Of a DNA stretch of 64,000 nucleotides, positions 33,238 to 44,081 are shown one piece after another (position 1 is the first letter of the stretch; every line of letters begins with the position of its first letter). A program made the translations under genes and the position numbers. The DNA comes from Citrobacter amalonaticus (GTDB taxonomy: Bacteria > Pseudomonadota > Gammaproteobacteria > Enterobacterales > Enterobacteriaceae): the NCBI RefSeq assembly GCF_018252635.1, contig NZ_JAGTXM010000002.1, forward strand, positions 452,962-516,961, read 5' to 3'. The notes under the pieces are model-generated. The model did no database searches. It was not told where the DNA came from and saw nothing but the letters and a program-made list of their open reading frames with translations.

Positions 33238-34998
33238 ATGACGCAAACATTTATTCCCGGCAAAGACGCCGCACTGGAAGATTCCATCGCTCGCTTCCAG
33301 CAGAAACTGCTCGATCTCGGATTCCATATTGAAGAAGCCTCGTGGCTGAATCCGGTGCCGAACGTCTGGTCCGTGCACATTCGCGACAAAGAGTGCGCGC
33401 TGTGCTTTACCAACGGTAAAGGGGCAACGAAAAAAGCCGCACTGGCCTCTGCGCTGGGCGAATATTTTGAGCGTCTGTCGACAAACTATTTCTTTGCCGA
33501 TTTCTGGCTGGGGGAAACGCTCGCCAACGGTCCGTTCGTGCATTACCCGAACGAGAAATGGTTCCCACTGACCGAAAGTGACGACGTACCGGACGGTCTG
33601 CTGGATGCGCGTCTGCGTGCTTTTTATGATCCAGAGAACGAACTGACCGGCAGCATGCTGATCGATCTGCAGTCTGGCAATGAAGAACGTGGTATCTGCG
33701 GCCTGCCATTTACCCGCCAGTCAGATAACCAGACCGTTTATATCCCGATGAATATCATCGGCAACCTGTATGTTTCTAACGGGATGTCCGCCGGTAACAC
33801 CCGTAATGAAGCGCGCGTGCAGGGGCTGTCTGAAGTTTTCGAACGTTACGTGAAAAACCGCATTATCGCTGAAAGCATCAGCCTGCCAGAAATTCCGGCC
33901 GATGTGCTTGCACGCTATCCTGCGGTAGTCGAATCCATCGCAACACTGGAAGCAGAAGGCTTCCCGATCTTTGCCTACGACGGTTCGTTGGGCGGTCAGT
34001 ATCCGGTGATCTGCGTCGTGCTGTTCAATCCGGCTAACGGCACCTGCTTCGCCTCTTTCGGCGCGCATCCTGATTTCGGCGTCGCACTGGAACGTACCGT
34101 GACGGAGCTGCTGCAGGGCCGAGGTCTGAAAGATCTCGACGTCTTTACGCCGCCGACCTTTGACGATGAAGAAGTGGCTGAACATACCAATCTGGAAACG
34201 CACTTCATTGATTCCAGCGGTCTGATCTCCTGGGATCTGTTTAAGCAGGATGCCGACTACCCGTTCGTTGACTGGCGTTTCTCAGGTACTACAGAAGAAG
34301 AGTTTGCCACCCTAATGGCGATCTTCAACGCAGAAGATAAAGAAGTGTACATCGCCGATTACGAGCATCTCGGCGTCTACGCCTGCCGAATCATCGTTCC
34401 GGGAATGTCTGATATTTATCCTGCTGAAGATCTGTGGCTGGCGAACAACAGCATGGGCGCCCATCTGCGCGAAACACTGCTCTCGCTGCCGAACAGTCGC
34501 TGGGATAAAGAAGACTATCTCAACCTGATTACGCAGTTAGATGAAGAAGGGTTTGATGATTTCACCCGCGTGCGTGAATTGTTAGGTCTGGCAACCGGTT
34601 CGGATAACGGCTGGTACACATTGCGTATTGGCGAGCTGAAAGCGATGCTGGCGCTGGCGGGTGGCGATCTGGAACAGGCGCTGATCTGGACCGAATGGAC
34701 GATGGAATTTAATACGTCGATCTTTAGTGCTGAGCGGGCAAATTATTACCGCTGTCTGCAGACACTGTTGCTGTTGTCACAGGAAGAAGAACGCGAACCG
34801 CTGCAATATCTGAACGCGTTTGTCCGCATGTATGGCGCCGATGCCGTAGAGGCAGCCAGCGCGGCGTTGAGCGGTGAAGCAGCTTTCTATGGTCTGCAGC
34901 CGGTTGACAGCGATCTGCACGCATTTGCGTCACACCAGTCGCTGTTGAAGGCCTATGAAAAGTTACAGCGCGCAAAATCTTTATTTTGGTCAAAATAA
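33238..34998 (+). CDS. ycaO: YcaO protein, RimO-associated ATP-dependent cyclodehydratase homologue
   Basis: YcaO is the founding member of the YcaO superfamily (ATP-dependent backbone-activating enzymes). In E. coli it is reported to aid RimO-dependent beta-methylthiolation of ribosomal protein S12, but its own reaction is unproven. The 586 residues show the ATP-binding YcaO core with TNGKGATKKAALASALGEYFERL and NTRNEARVQGLSEVFERYVKNR (conserved Glu pairs for Mg-ATP), then a helical C-terminal repeat-like region from about 430. The start is ATG 33238 (MTQTFIPGKDAAL); 44 upstream codons are open but not conserved. No peptide-precursor gene adjoins it, so it does not look like a RiPP cluster. 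Confidence 0.93.
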   Translation: MTQTFIPGKDAALEDSIARFQQKLLDLGFHIEEASWLNPVPNVWSVHIRDKECALCFTNGKGATKKAALASALGEYFERLSTNYFFADFWLGETLANGPFVHYPNEKWFPLTESDDVPDGLLDARLRAFYDPENELTGSMLIDLQSGNEERGICGLPFTRQSDNQTVYIPMNIIGNLYVSNGMSAGNTRNEARVQGLSEVFERYVKNRIIAESISLPEIPADVLARYPAVVESIATLEAEGFPIFAYDGSLGGQYPVICVVLFNPANGTCFASFGAHPDFGVALERTVTELLQGRGLKDLDVFTPPTFDDEEVAEHTNLETHFIDSSGLISWDLFKQDADYPFVDWRFSGTTEEEFATLMAIFNAEDKEVYIADYEHLGVYACRIIVPGMSDIYPAEDLWLANNSMGAHLRETLLSLPNSRWDKEDYLNLITQLDEEGFDDFTRVRELLGLATGSDNGWYTLRIGELKAMLALAGGDLEQALIWTEWTMEFNTSIFSAERANYYRCLQTLLLLSQEEEREPLQYLNAFVRMYGADAVEAASAALSGEAAFYGLQPVDSDLHAFASHQSLLKAYEKLQRAKSLFWSK

Positions 34999-35048
34999 AG
35001 ACAATTAGCCTACACTGAGTAGGTTTAAATAATCGTCTGAGCTATATT

Positions 35049-35074
35049 ACGGGGCGCACTAAGCGCCCCGTTTT
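35049..35074 (+). terminator. ycaO rho-independent terminator
   Basis: CGGGGCGC and GCGCCCCG form an 8-bp stem with a 5-base loop, followed by TTTT. Confidence 0.88.
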
Positions 35075-35329
35075 ACTTATTTTTGAATATCCAAAAATAA
35101 ATGTAATAACAAGGTTAAATATTGGTAGTTGATATTACACAGCTTAATAGCTAGTTGTTACTTTATCAGTCAATTACTCCATATTAATTAACTGGCTAAC
35201 AGACGCAGGAAGGAAAATTTTCAACTCATTTGCTAAAAATTAAAATTTATTTTTATCATATTAATCAATTAATTACTCCGTAATTGCATAAAAACCATGC
35301 GTATTGCGGGCCTATAAGCCAGGCGAGAT

Positions 35330-35371
35330 ATGATCTACATCAATTTCTCATCTATAATGCTTTGTTAGTAT
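35330..35371 (+). promoter_or_regulatory. FNR-dependent focA-pflB promoter
   Basis: ATGAT-CTAC-ATCAA at 35330-35343 matches the FNR consensus TTGAT-N4-ATCAA at 9 of 10 positions. A -10-like TAGTAT at 35366-35371 gives an inferred start near 35378, putting the FNR box at about -41.5, the class II activator position. A second -10-like TATAAT at 35353-35358 overlaps. Strong anaerobic induction is expected. Confidence 0.82.
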
Positions 35372-35403
35372 CTCGTCGCCGACTTAATAAAGAGAGAGTT
35401 AGT

Positions 35404-36261
35404 GTGAAAGCTGACAACCCTTTTGATCTTTTACTTCCTGCAGCGATGGCCAAAGTGGCCGAAGAGGCAGGTGTCTATAAAGCAACGAAACATCCGCTTA
35501 AGACTTTCTTCCTGGCAATTACTGCCGGTGTGTTCATTTCAATCGCCTTTGTTTTCTATATCACTGCAACGACCGGTACAGGTGCGATGCCCTTTGGTAT
35601 GGCGAAACTGATTGGCGGTATCTGCTTCTCTCTGGGGTTGATTCTTTGCGTCATCTGCGGTGCGGACCTCTTTACGTCAACCGTGTTGATTGTCGTTGCC
35701 AAAGCCAGTGGCCGTATCACCTGGGGTCAGTTGGCAAAAAACTGGCTCAACGTCTATTTTGGTAACCTGATTGGTTGCTTGCTCTTTGTGCTATTGATGT
35801 GGCTTTCAGGCGAATATATGGTCGCCAACGGCCAGTGGGGAATGAACGTCCTGCAAACCGCCGACCACAAAATGCACCATACTTTTGTTGAAGCCGTCAG
35901 TCTCGGTATCCTCGCAAACCTGATGGTCTGTCTGGCCGTATGGATGAGCTACTCAGGCCGTAGCCTGATGGATAAAGCGTTTATCATGGTATTACCGGTT
36001 GCGATGTTTGTTGCCAGCGGTTTTGAGCACAGTATCGCAAACATGTTTATGATCCCGATGGGTATTGTAATCCGTGATCTCGCAACACCGGAGTTCTGGA
36101 GCGCAGTTGGCTCGACGCCGGAAAATTTTTCTCACCTGACCGCGATGAACTTCATCACTGATAACCTGATTCCGGTTACGATCGGTAATATTATCGGTGG
36201 GGGTTTGTTGGTTGGGTTGACATACTGGGTCATTTATCTGCGTGATAACGATCATCATTAA
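35404..36261 (+). CDS. focA: Formate channel FocA
   Basis: FocA is a pentameric inner-membrane channel of the FNT family that exports formate during fermentation and imports it at low pH. The 285-residue protein has six membrane segments and the FNT motifs GGICFSLGLILCVICGADLFTST and ASGFEHSIANMFMIP. The start codon is GTG 35404 with purine-rich GAGAGAG upstream. Although the frame is open further upstream, the preceding codons cover the promoter, and the product MKADNPFDLLL is the family N-terminus. It is the first gene of focA-pflB, 58 bases before pflB. Confidence 0.96.
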   Translation: MKADNPFDLLLPAAMAKVAEEAGVYKATKHPLKTFFLAITAGVFISIAFVFYITATTGTGAMPFGMAKLIGGICFSLGLILCVICGADLFTSTVLIVVAKASGRITWGQLAKNWLNVYFGNLIGCLLFVLLMWLSGEYMVANGQWGMNVLQTADHKMHHTFVEAVSLGILANLMVCLAVWMSYSGRSLMDKAFIMVLPVAMFVASGFEHSIANMFMIPMGIVIRDLATPEFWSAVGSTPENFSHLTAMNFITDNLIPVTIGNIIGGGLLVGLTYWVIYLRDNDHH

Positions 36262-36319
36262 TCTCTGATGACCGCCACACGCAGTAAATAAAAAATCCAC
36301 TTAAGAAGGTAGGTGTTAC

Positions 36320-38602
<2,283 letters not shown>

Positions 38603-38641
38603 TGTGTTTTGACTGAAATCACGCGTTAAAAGGCGTACAAT

Positions 38642-38669
38642 AAAGGCTCCACGTCAGTGGGGCCTTTTT
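38642..38669 (+). terminator. pflB rho-independent terminator
   Basis: AAAGGC-CCAC and GTGG-GCCTTT pair with one mismatch in the middle and a GTCA loop, followed by T residues, before the separate pflA promoter. Confidence 0.85.
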
Positions 38670-38805
38670 AACAGGTCGTTTCCCAACACAGCCTGTTTTG
38701 TCAGCTATCTATACTCAATGGGTAACCGCCAAAACAGACTCGACACAGCCACTGAGCTGTGCACCAACACGGCCCCGGATGGGCCACATCTGGAGAAACA
38801 CCGCA

Positions 38806-39546
38806 ATGTCAGTTATTGGTCGCATTCACTCCTTTGAATCCTGTGGTACCGTTGACGGCCCGGGCATCCGCTTTATCACATTCTTCCAGGGTTGCCTGAT
38901 GCGCTGCCTGTATTGCCATAACCGCGATACATGGGATACGCATGGCGGTAAAGAAGTCACCGTTGAAGAGCTGATGAAAGAGGTCGTGACCTATCGCCAT
39001 TTTATGAATGCTTCCGGCGGTGGCGTTACCGCGTCAGGTGGTGAAGCCATTCTACAAGCAGAATTTGTGCGAGACTGGTTCCGCGCCTGTAAGCAAGAAG
39101 GTATTCATACCTGCCTGGATACCAATGGGTTTGTCCGTCGTTACGATCCGGTGATTGATGAATTGCTGGAAGTCACCGATCTGGTGATGCTCGATCTCAA
39201 ACAGATGAACGATGAGATTCACCAGAATCTGGTCGGCGTGTCCAATCACCGTACGCTGGAGTTTGCGCGCTATCTGTCAAATAAAAACATCAACGTCTGG
39301 ATCCGTTACGTCGTCGTGCCTGGCTGGTCGGACGATGACGATTCGGCACACCGCCTGGGTGAATTCACCCGCGACATGGGCAACGTTGAAAAAATCGAGC
39401 TTCTGCCCTATCACGAGCTGGGTAAACACAAATGGGTGGCGATGGGTGAAGAGTACAAACTGGACGGCGTACACCCACCGAAGAAAGAGACCATGGAGCG
39501 CGTCAAGGGCATCCTTGAGCAGTATGGTCACAAAGTGATGTATTGA
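38806..39546 (+). CDS. pflA: Pyruvate formate-lyase 1-activating enzyme
   Basis: PflA is a radical SAM enzyme that installs the glycyl radical on PflB. The 246 residues carry the 4Fe-4S motif CLMRCLYC with cysteines at 30, 34 and 37 (29, 33, 36 without Met1), and [11 protein letters not shown] for SAM binding. I chose ATG 38806 ([12 protein letters not shown]) with GGAG upstream; 36 codons of open frame before it cover the leader. The C-terminus is Tyr where E. coli has Phe. Confidence 0.96.
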   Translation: MSVIGRIHSFESCGTVDGPGIRFITFFQGCLMRCLYCHNRDTWDTHGGKEVTVEELMKEVVTYRHFMNASGGGVTASGGEAILQAEFVRDWFRACKQEGIHTCLDTNGFVRRYDPVIDELLEVTDLVMLDLKQMNDEIHQNLVGVSNHRTLEFARYLSNKNINVWIRYVVVPGWSDDDDSAHRLGEFTRDMGNVEKIELLPYHELGKHKWVAMGEEYKLDGVHPPKKETMERVKGILEQYGHKVMY

Positions 39547-39613
39547 TATCCCCTGAAATAACGCATGGGCAAATGTTTGCGATAGGGAATTCGCTCTTAC
39601 TTTTACGCCCTGC

Positions 39614-39655
39614 ATCACGTCGGTCCGGGCTGACGCTGGACCGACGTTCCGTGAT
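39614..39655. other. Strong inverted repeat between pflA and the RpiR-family gene
   Basis: ACGTCGGTCC (39617-39626) and GGACCGACGT (39638-39647) are perfect 10-base inverted repeats with an 11-base spacer, flanked by ATCAC and GTGAT. The pflA-regulator spacer (39547-39776) otherwise shows no gene. No T-run is adjacent on either strand. It may end convergent transcripts or mark the islet edge. Confidence 0.55.
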
Positions 39656-39776
39656 TTGTACAGCGAAGACGATACCGCAGACACAATCACGTTCTGTGTT
39701 TTTATTTCGACAGCGCACTGCTTACCCAGCGTTAACACTAACCGTTCTGAAAACCGGTACCGCCTGGAGAGACGTC

Positions 39777-40625
39777 TCAGGACATAAAATACTCAGACAG
39801 CTTATTAGCTACGCTCTCGATCGAGAAGATACTCTTCTGATGGGCTTTACGGCACTCCGCATAGCGCTCATCTTGTTCCTCAAGCGCATTGAGTAATTTG
39901 TCCGCCACCATCATTGCACCTGCGATTTCAGCGAACCCATACTCCCCCTCTCCCTTTAGCGCCACTGCGGCCTGTAAATTCCAGTCTGAGAGACGCCCCA
40001 AAGGTGCGAAGGTTCCTCGCGTGAGCGAAAGAATTTTCGCTCCCTGCTGTTTTGCCAGTGCCAACGCCTGCATCATATCTGCCGATGTCTGTTCAGTGTG
40101 AACCACAATGATCCCCTGACTCTGTGGCTCAACCATGATGGAAGACGTTGTCAGGTAAAAACGTTCAACAAAACTCGCCGCCTTACCCATCTTGATCAGG
40201 TTCATCTGCAAAAAGAGCGCGACCGGCACCGCCGTACCGACGGCATAAATAGCGACGTTATTCACCTGGTTGAGCCAGGCTGCTGCGGCCTGTAACTCCT
40301 GAGTGTTGATGATGGCATGACTGTCACGAATGCTTGCTACAACGGCAGAGATCTCCTCTTGTCCCTGCTCTTCAGGACGGGCAGCGCCTTGCTCGAGAGC
40401 AAGAGCAGTTCTGAAATCGGAGAAACCTTTAAATCCAAATGCCCGGCAAAAGCGCGTAATACTACCCTCGCTCGTTTCGATCGAATCCGCCAACTCAGTA
40501 ATTGTGTGCCGCATCACAAAGTCGGGATTCTCCGTCACAAAACGGCCTACCTTTTCCAGAATGGGGCTGAGCTCACTTGCCTCATTCCTGATATTTATCA
40601 GCAAGTTAGTATTAATATGACTCAT
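39777..40625 (-). CDS. MurR/RpiR-family transcriptional regulator of the PTS-transketolase islet
   Basis: A 282-residue regulator. The N-terminal 77 residues form the RpiR helix-turn-helix (TITELADSIETSEGSITRFCRAFGFKGFSDFRTALA). The C-terminal part from about 120 is a SIS sugar-phosphate-binding domain (VAIYAVGTAVPVALFLQMNLIKMGK, GIIVVHTEQTSADMMQALALAKQQGAKILSLT). SIS domains of this family bind phosphosugars, so the effector is probably the phosphorylated PTS product or a downstream sugar phosphate. It diverges from the PTS operon across 121 bp containing a perfect 16-bp AT palindrome. Whether it represses or activates is unknown. Confidence 0.9.
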   Translation of the reverse strand: MSHINTNLLINIRNEASELSPILEKVGRFVTENPDFVMRHTITELADSIETSEGSITRFCRAFGFKGFSDFRTALALEQGAARPEEQGQEEISAVVASIRDSHAIINTQELQAAAAWLNQVNNVAIYAVGTAVPVALFLQMNLIKMGKAASFVERFYLTTSSIMVEPQSQGIIVVHTEQTSADMMQALALAKQQGAKILSLTRGTFAPLGRLSDWNLQAAVALKGEGEYGFAEIAGAMMVADKLLNALEEQDERYAECRKAHQKSIFSIESVANKLSEYFMS

Positions 40626-40681
40626 TTTTCGCCTTTTTGCTCAAAATGCAAACACAATCACATCTTTCTCTTCCTGCAAGG

Positions 40682-40727
40682 ATAATAATTTTTTTCGCTT
40701 ACACATAAAAGAAAAATAATTATTTTT
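40682..40727. promoter_or_regulatory. Candidate operator repeats in the islet's divergent promoter
   Basis: AAAAATAATTATTTTT at 40712-40727 is a perfect 16-bp palindrome. ATAATAATTTTTTTTC at 40682-40697 resembles the reverse complement of the GAAAAATAATTATTTT block. Paired similar boxes between a divergent regulator and its operon are typical operator arrangements. The high AT content means chance cannot be excluded. Confidence 0.4.
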
Positions 40728-40746
40728 ACAATACAGGAGAAAGAAA

Positions 40747-41022
40747 ATGAAAGGTCTTATTGTCTGTCGCACTGGCATGGGCAGCTCCTTAATGCTCAAA
40801 ATCAAAGCGCAGAAAATCATCGATAAGCATGGCTGGGATGTTGAACTCGAACACGATGTTTTATCGGGCCTCGCCACCTGGCAAGAGATCGATTTTGTTA
40901 TCACCATGCGCGATCTCACCGATGAAATCGAAGCCGCTGGATTCAAAGCTATCGGTATAACCGACTTGATGAACAGCGAAGAAATGGAAACCGCGCTCAC
41001 CAGCGTCATTCAAGGCAACTAA
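40747..41022 (+). CDS. PTS system, ascorbate-family (UlaB-like) EIIB component
   Basis: A 91-residue phosphocarrier, about ten residues shorter than UlaB. The phosphorylatable cysteine is Cys7 in the motif VCRTGMGSSLML, the P-loop of the lactate/ascorbate/galactitol-type IIB fold. It should take phosphate from the IIA encoded at 44082 and pass it to the substrate in the IIC at 41040. Its start is preceded by AGGAGAAAG. It is the first gene of the islet operon, 18 bases upstream of IIC. Confidence 0.9.
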   Translation: MKGLIVCRTGMGSSLMLKIKAQKIIDKHGWDVELEHDVLSGLATWQEIDFVITMRDLTDEIEAAGFKAIGITDLMNSEEMETALTSVIQGN

Positions 41023-41039
41023 CCTCTCCCGGAGGCAAT

Positions 41040-42305
41040 ATGGATCTCCTCAGGTTTATTGTATTCGACATTCTGGGTGTAACCCCACTTTTAGTTGGAT
41101 TTATTGCATTAATCGGTCTGCTAATCCAGCGCAAACCGATTGAAAAAGTACTCTCTGGCACCTTTAAAACCATTGTTGGCTTTCTGGTCTTTGCTGGTGG
41201 CGCAGGACTTGCAGTCACCTCGTTGGGTAATTTTCAGACGCTTTTTAGCGATGGATTTGGACTTAAAGGAGTAATGCCGCTGGCGGAAGCGCTAACCGGT
41301 CTGGCTCAGACCAAATTTGCCATGTGCGTCTCTCTGATTATGGTTATTGGTTTTGGCTGGAACCTGTTATTTGCCCGCATAACACCGTTCAAGTACATTT
41401 TTTTGACCGGGCAACATAACCTTTATCTCTCTGCTTTACTCACCGTCACATTGAAAGCGCTGGGTTATAGTGATGGCATTACGATTATCGTCGGTTCTGT
41501 GTTGCTGGGACTTGCAGCCTGTATTTATCCAGCCATCGCCCAACCCTGGATGCGAAAGATCACCGGTAATGATGAAATCGCTATGGGTCACTACGTCACG
41601 CTGGCGTATGCCGCCTCAGGCTGGATCGGCTCAAAGGTTGGGGATCCTAAAGAGTCAACGGAGAAACTTAACCTGCCTGGATGGCTGGGTATTTTTAAAG
41701 ACTATATTGTCTCGGTCTCTATTTCAGTCAGTATTTTCTATTACATTGCGGCGCTGGCAGCCGGAAAAGCGGCAGTCACAGCCGTGGCAGGCGGCATGCA
41801 CTGGCTGGTTTATCCGCTTTTCCAATCGCTGACGTTTACCGCTTCACTCTACATCATCATTACCGGGGTGCGCTTGCTCCTGTCAGAAATCGTCCCGGCA
41901 TTTTTAGGGATTTCGGAGAAGTTCATTCCCAACGCTAAACCAGCACTCGACTGCCCGGTCGTCTTTCCCTATGCGCCAACGGCAACGGTGCTTGGATTTA
42001 TCTCCTCGTTTGTCGGCGGGCTGGTCGTAATGGGCGTGCTTGCTCTGATTGGGCAAACGGTAATTATTCCGGTCGCCATCCCCTATTTCTTCATTGGTGC
42101 AACTGCCGCCGTCTTCGGTAACGCCTCTGGCGGCTGGAAAGGTGCTGTGGCGGGCAGTTTTATTACCGGCATTCTCATCGGCGTTGGACCTGCGCTTATT
42201 TATCCCATCATGGAGTCCGTCGGTCTCTCCGGCACCAGCTTCCCGGAGACCGATTTTGTTGCACTGGGTCTCGTGGTGTACTACATCGGCAAAATGCTGC
42301 CCTGA
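41040..42305 (+). CDS. PTS system, ascorbate-family (UlaA/SgaT-like) EIIC permease
   Basis: A 421-residue inner-membrane permease of the PTS-AG (ascorbate-galactitol) superfamily. Multiple hydrophobic segments span the sequence. UlaA-like blocks are seen: the N-terminal FDILGVTPLLVGFIALIGLLIQRK, TGQHNLYLSALLT, and the mid-protein WIGSKVGDPKEST. It is about 40 residues shorter than UlaA. The family imports L-ascorbate in the known case, but the neighbours here are transketolase subunits, not ula enzymes, so the substrate is probably different. It ends in TGATAA and is followed 15 bases later by the transketolase. Confidence 0.88.
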   Translation: MDLLRFIVFDILGVTPLLVGFIALIGLLIQRKPIEKVLSGTFKTIVGFLVFAGGAGLAVTSLGNFQTLFSDGFGLKGVMPLAEALTGLAQTKFAMCVSLIMVIGFGWNLLFARITPFKYIFLTGQHNLYLSALLTVTLKALGYSDGITIIVGSVLLGLAACIYPAIAQPWMRKITGNDEIAMGHYVTLAYAASGWIGSKVGDPKESTEKLNLPGWLGIFKDYIVSVSISVSIFYYIAALAAGKAAVTAVAGGMHWLVYPLFQSLTFTASLYIIITGVRLLLSEIVPAFLGISEKFIPNAKPALDCPVVFPYAPTATVLGFISSFVGGLVVMGVLALIGQTVIIPVAIPYFFIGATAAVFGNASGGWKGAVAGSFITGILIGVGPALIYPIMESVGLSGTSFPETDFVALGLVVYYIGKMLP

Positions 42306-42320
42306 TAATAAGGAGTCAAC

Positions 42321-43121
42321 ATGAATATTGATGAACTGAAATCTCATGCGCGCGCAGCCCGCCGCGATATTGTCTCCATGATTTACGAATCAGGTATTGG
42401 TCATCCCGGCGGTGCACTCTCCATTATTGACATTCTGACCTGGATTTATCATCAGGAGGTCAATCTGAATGAGTATCCCCGTACACGGGTGGTGATGAGT
42501 AAAGGTCATGCGGTCGCTGCTCAGTACGCCATGTTGTACCAGTTGGGGAAAATCGCACGCAGCGAATTTAATACCTTTCGCCAGATCAACTCACGTCTAC
42601 AAGGCCATCCAAGCGTGAAGTCAATTCCTGATGTGGATGCCACAACCGGACTGCTGGGCCAGGGTCTTTCGGTGGCTCTCGGGATGGCTGCCGCAAAAAA
42701 ACGTGTCCAGGATCCTCATCGTGTTTTCGCCATTATCGGTGATGGCGAAATGCATGAAGGCCAGATTTGGGAGTCGCTGCAACAGGCTGGTCATATGCGA
42801 ATGGATAACCTGGTCGCGATTATCGATTACAACGGTTTTTCCTCACACGATCCAGTCAATGAGGTCATCAACCTTGAACCGCTTGCCGACAAAATCCGTA
42901 ATTTTGGCTGGCACGTACTGGAGCTGCAAAATGGTAATGACATGCACCAGGTTGCCGACACGCTAATGCTCTCACGTCATCTGAAAGGTAAGCCGGTCGC
43001 GATTATTGCCCATACCACTAAAGGTAGCGGTGTGAGCTATATGGAAAATAATGGGGACTGGCATTCTAAAACCCCAAGCGCAGAGCAATATCAGCAGGCA
43101 ATGGAGGAATTACAGTCATGA
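42321..43121 (+). CDS. Transketolase, N-terminal (TPP-binding) subunit
   Basis: A 266-residue protein equal to the PP/TPP domain of transketolase, encoded as a separate subunit. Visible residues are His28 in IGHPGG, KGHA at 61-64, and the TPP-Mg motif GDGE at 140-143 with Asn171 (DYNGFSS). It must join the C-terminal subunit encoded next; the two genes overlap by four bases (ATGA), ensuring equal translation. AAGGAG precedes the ATG. Split transketolases occur in archaea, in many bacteria, and in the apulose 4-phosphate transketolase AptAB; the substrate here is open. Confidence 0.93.
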   Translation: MNIDELKSHARAARRDIVSMIYESGIGHPGGALSIIDILTWIYHQEVNLNEYPRTRVVMSKGHAVAAQYAMLYQLGKIARSEFNTFRQINSRLQGHPSVKSIPDVDATTGLLGQGLSVALGMAAAKKRVQDPHRVFAIIGDGEMHEGQIWESLQQAGHMRMDNLVAIIDYNGFSSHDPVNEVINLEPLADKIRNFGWHVLELQNGNDMHQVADTLMLSRHLKGKPVAIIAHTTKGSGVSYMENNGDWHSKTPSAEQYQQAMEELQS

Positions 43122-44029
43122 GAGCACCACGCGATGAAATTGGCAATGCCCTACTCGCTCTGAAGGCGAAAGGCTATCCTGTTGTCGTTATCGACAGCGA
43201 TCTGGCAAGCTCCACCCGTACCGATCAATTTCAAAAGGCCTGGCCCGAATCGTTCTTTGAAATGGGTATTGCTGAAGGTTCCGCGATGAGTTTCGCCACA
43301 GGCCAGGCGCTGGAAGGAAATATTCCGTTCTACGTCAACTTCGCGATGTTCGTCACCGGTACTGCCTGGACACAGCTACGACAGGCCTGTTATGCAAAAG
43401 CGAACATTAAACTGGTCGGCAGCCACCCTGGTATGGATGATGGCCCGGATGGTGCTTCGCATCATGCGTTGGAAGATCTGGCCCTGACCCGCGTGTTGCC
43501 AGGAATCACGATCCTGACTCCTGCTGACGCAGAGGAAATTGAAGCCGCATTTGAGCAGGCAGTTAATATACCTGGCCCTGTCTACATCCGGGTTGCCAGA
43601 GAACCGATGCCCGTGCGCGATAAATCTGTCGTTCCTCGCATATCCGATATCGACGCAGTAGAGAACGCCGGCAATGACTTCGCCATTCTTTATGAAGGGA
43701 CGGTTCTGGAACAGGCAAGTTCGGGGTACGCTCAGCTAAGCGCGCAGGGGAAACAGGGCAAGTTAATTCACGTCGCAACGTTAAAACCGTTTAACCGCCA
43801 GCGCTTTTTACAGTTGATTACCGACTGCCCATTGATTGCAACGATTGAGAATCACACGATTAATGGTGGGCTAGGCGGCCAGGTGGCTGAAGTGATAGCG
43901 GAAGAAGGATTGAGCGCTAAATTAATCCGCCTGGGAACACGAGACACATTCACGGAATCCGGCAATAGTCGCCAGCTGAAAGACAAATATGGGATTTCAG
44001 CGGCCGCGCTTTGTGAGGCGCTTAAATAG
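43118..44029 (+). CDS. Transketolase, C-terminal (pyrimidine-binding) subunit
   Basis: A 303-residue protein with the Pyr domain (first about 170 residues) and the transketolase C-terminal domain. The Glu that activates TPP is Glu53 in EMGIAEGSAM. The substrate-channel segment SHPGMDDGPDGASHHALEDLA holds the conserved histidines. The C-terminal domain contains IATIENHTINGGLGGQVAE. With the preceding subunit it should form a complete ketol-transferring enzyme. It is followed by a 9-bp hairpin and then the PTS IIA gene. Confidence 0.93.
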   Translation: MRAPRDEIGNALLALKAKGYPVVVIDSDLASSTRTDQFQKAWPESFFEMGIAEGSAMSFATGQALEGNIPFYVNFAMFVTGTAWTQLRQACYAKANIKLVGSHPGMDDGPDGASHHALEDLALTRVLPGITILTPADAEEIEAAFEQAVNIPGPVYIRVAREPMPVRDKSVVPRISDIDAVENAGNDFAILYEGTVLEQASSGYAQLSAQGKQGKLIHVATLKPFNRQRFLQLITDCPLIATIENHTINGGLGGQVAEVIAEEGLSAKLIRLGTRDTFTESGNSRQLKDKYGISAAALCEALK

Positions 44030-44037
44030 TTCAGGTA

Positions 44038-44060
44038 GGCAGACCGTTTTGCGGTCTGCC
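44038..44060 (+). other. Intercistronic hairpin between transketolase and PTS IIA
   Basis: GGCAGACCG and CGGTCTGCC form a perfect 9-bp stem with a 5-base loop. There is no T-run after it, so it is not a standard terminator. It begins nine bases after the transketolase stop and ends 21 bases before the IIA start, so it may stabilise the upstream mRNA or lower IIA expression. Confidence 0.65.
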
Positions 44061-44081
44061 ATCTGCGATAAGGAAAACGCA

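Larger units (their letters stand above)
34999..35403. other. ycaO-focA intergenic region, 405 bp, no gene
   Basis: It holds the ycaO terminator, then about 200 AT-rich bases in which I can assign nothing, and the FNR-dependent focA promoter at the right end. E. coli has several pfl promoters and ArcA/IHF/FNR sites in the equivalent region. Only one FNR box is clear here. Confidence 0.7.

Noticed and set aside
33238-34998. YcaO as core of a modified-peptide (RiPP) cluster
   Set aside because: No small precursor peptide, dehydrogenase or exporter adjoins it. Neighbours are ycaP and focA, and the protein matches the housekeeping E. coli YcaO over its full length.
39769-39778. Palindrome GAGACGTCTC at the 3' end of the RpiR-family gene
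   Set aside because: It is only 10 bp, overlaps the stop codon and has no T-run, so it is not supported as a terminator or operator.
40747-42305. Calling the islet PTS the L-ascorbate system ulaABC
   Set aside because: The permease family fits, but the proteins are shorter, the order differs and none of the ula enzymes is present. The transketolase genes point to a different substrate.
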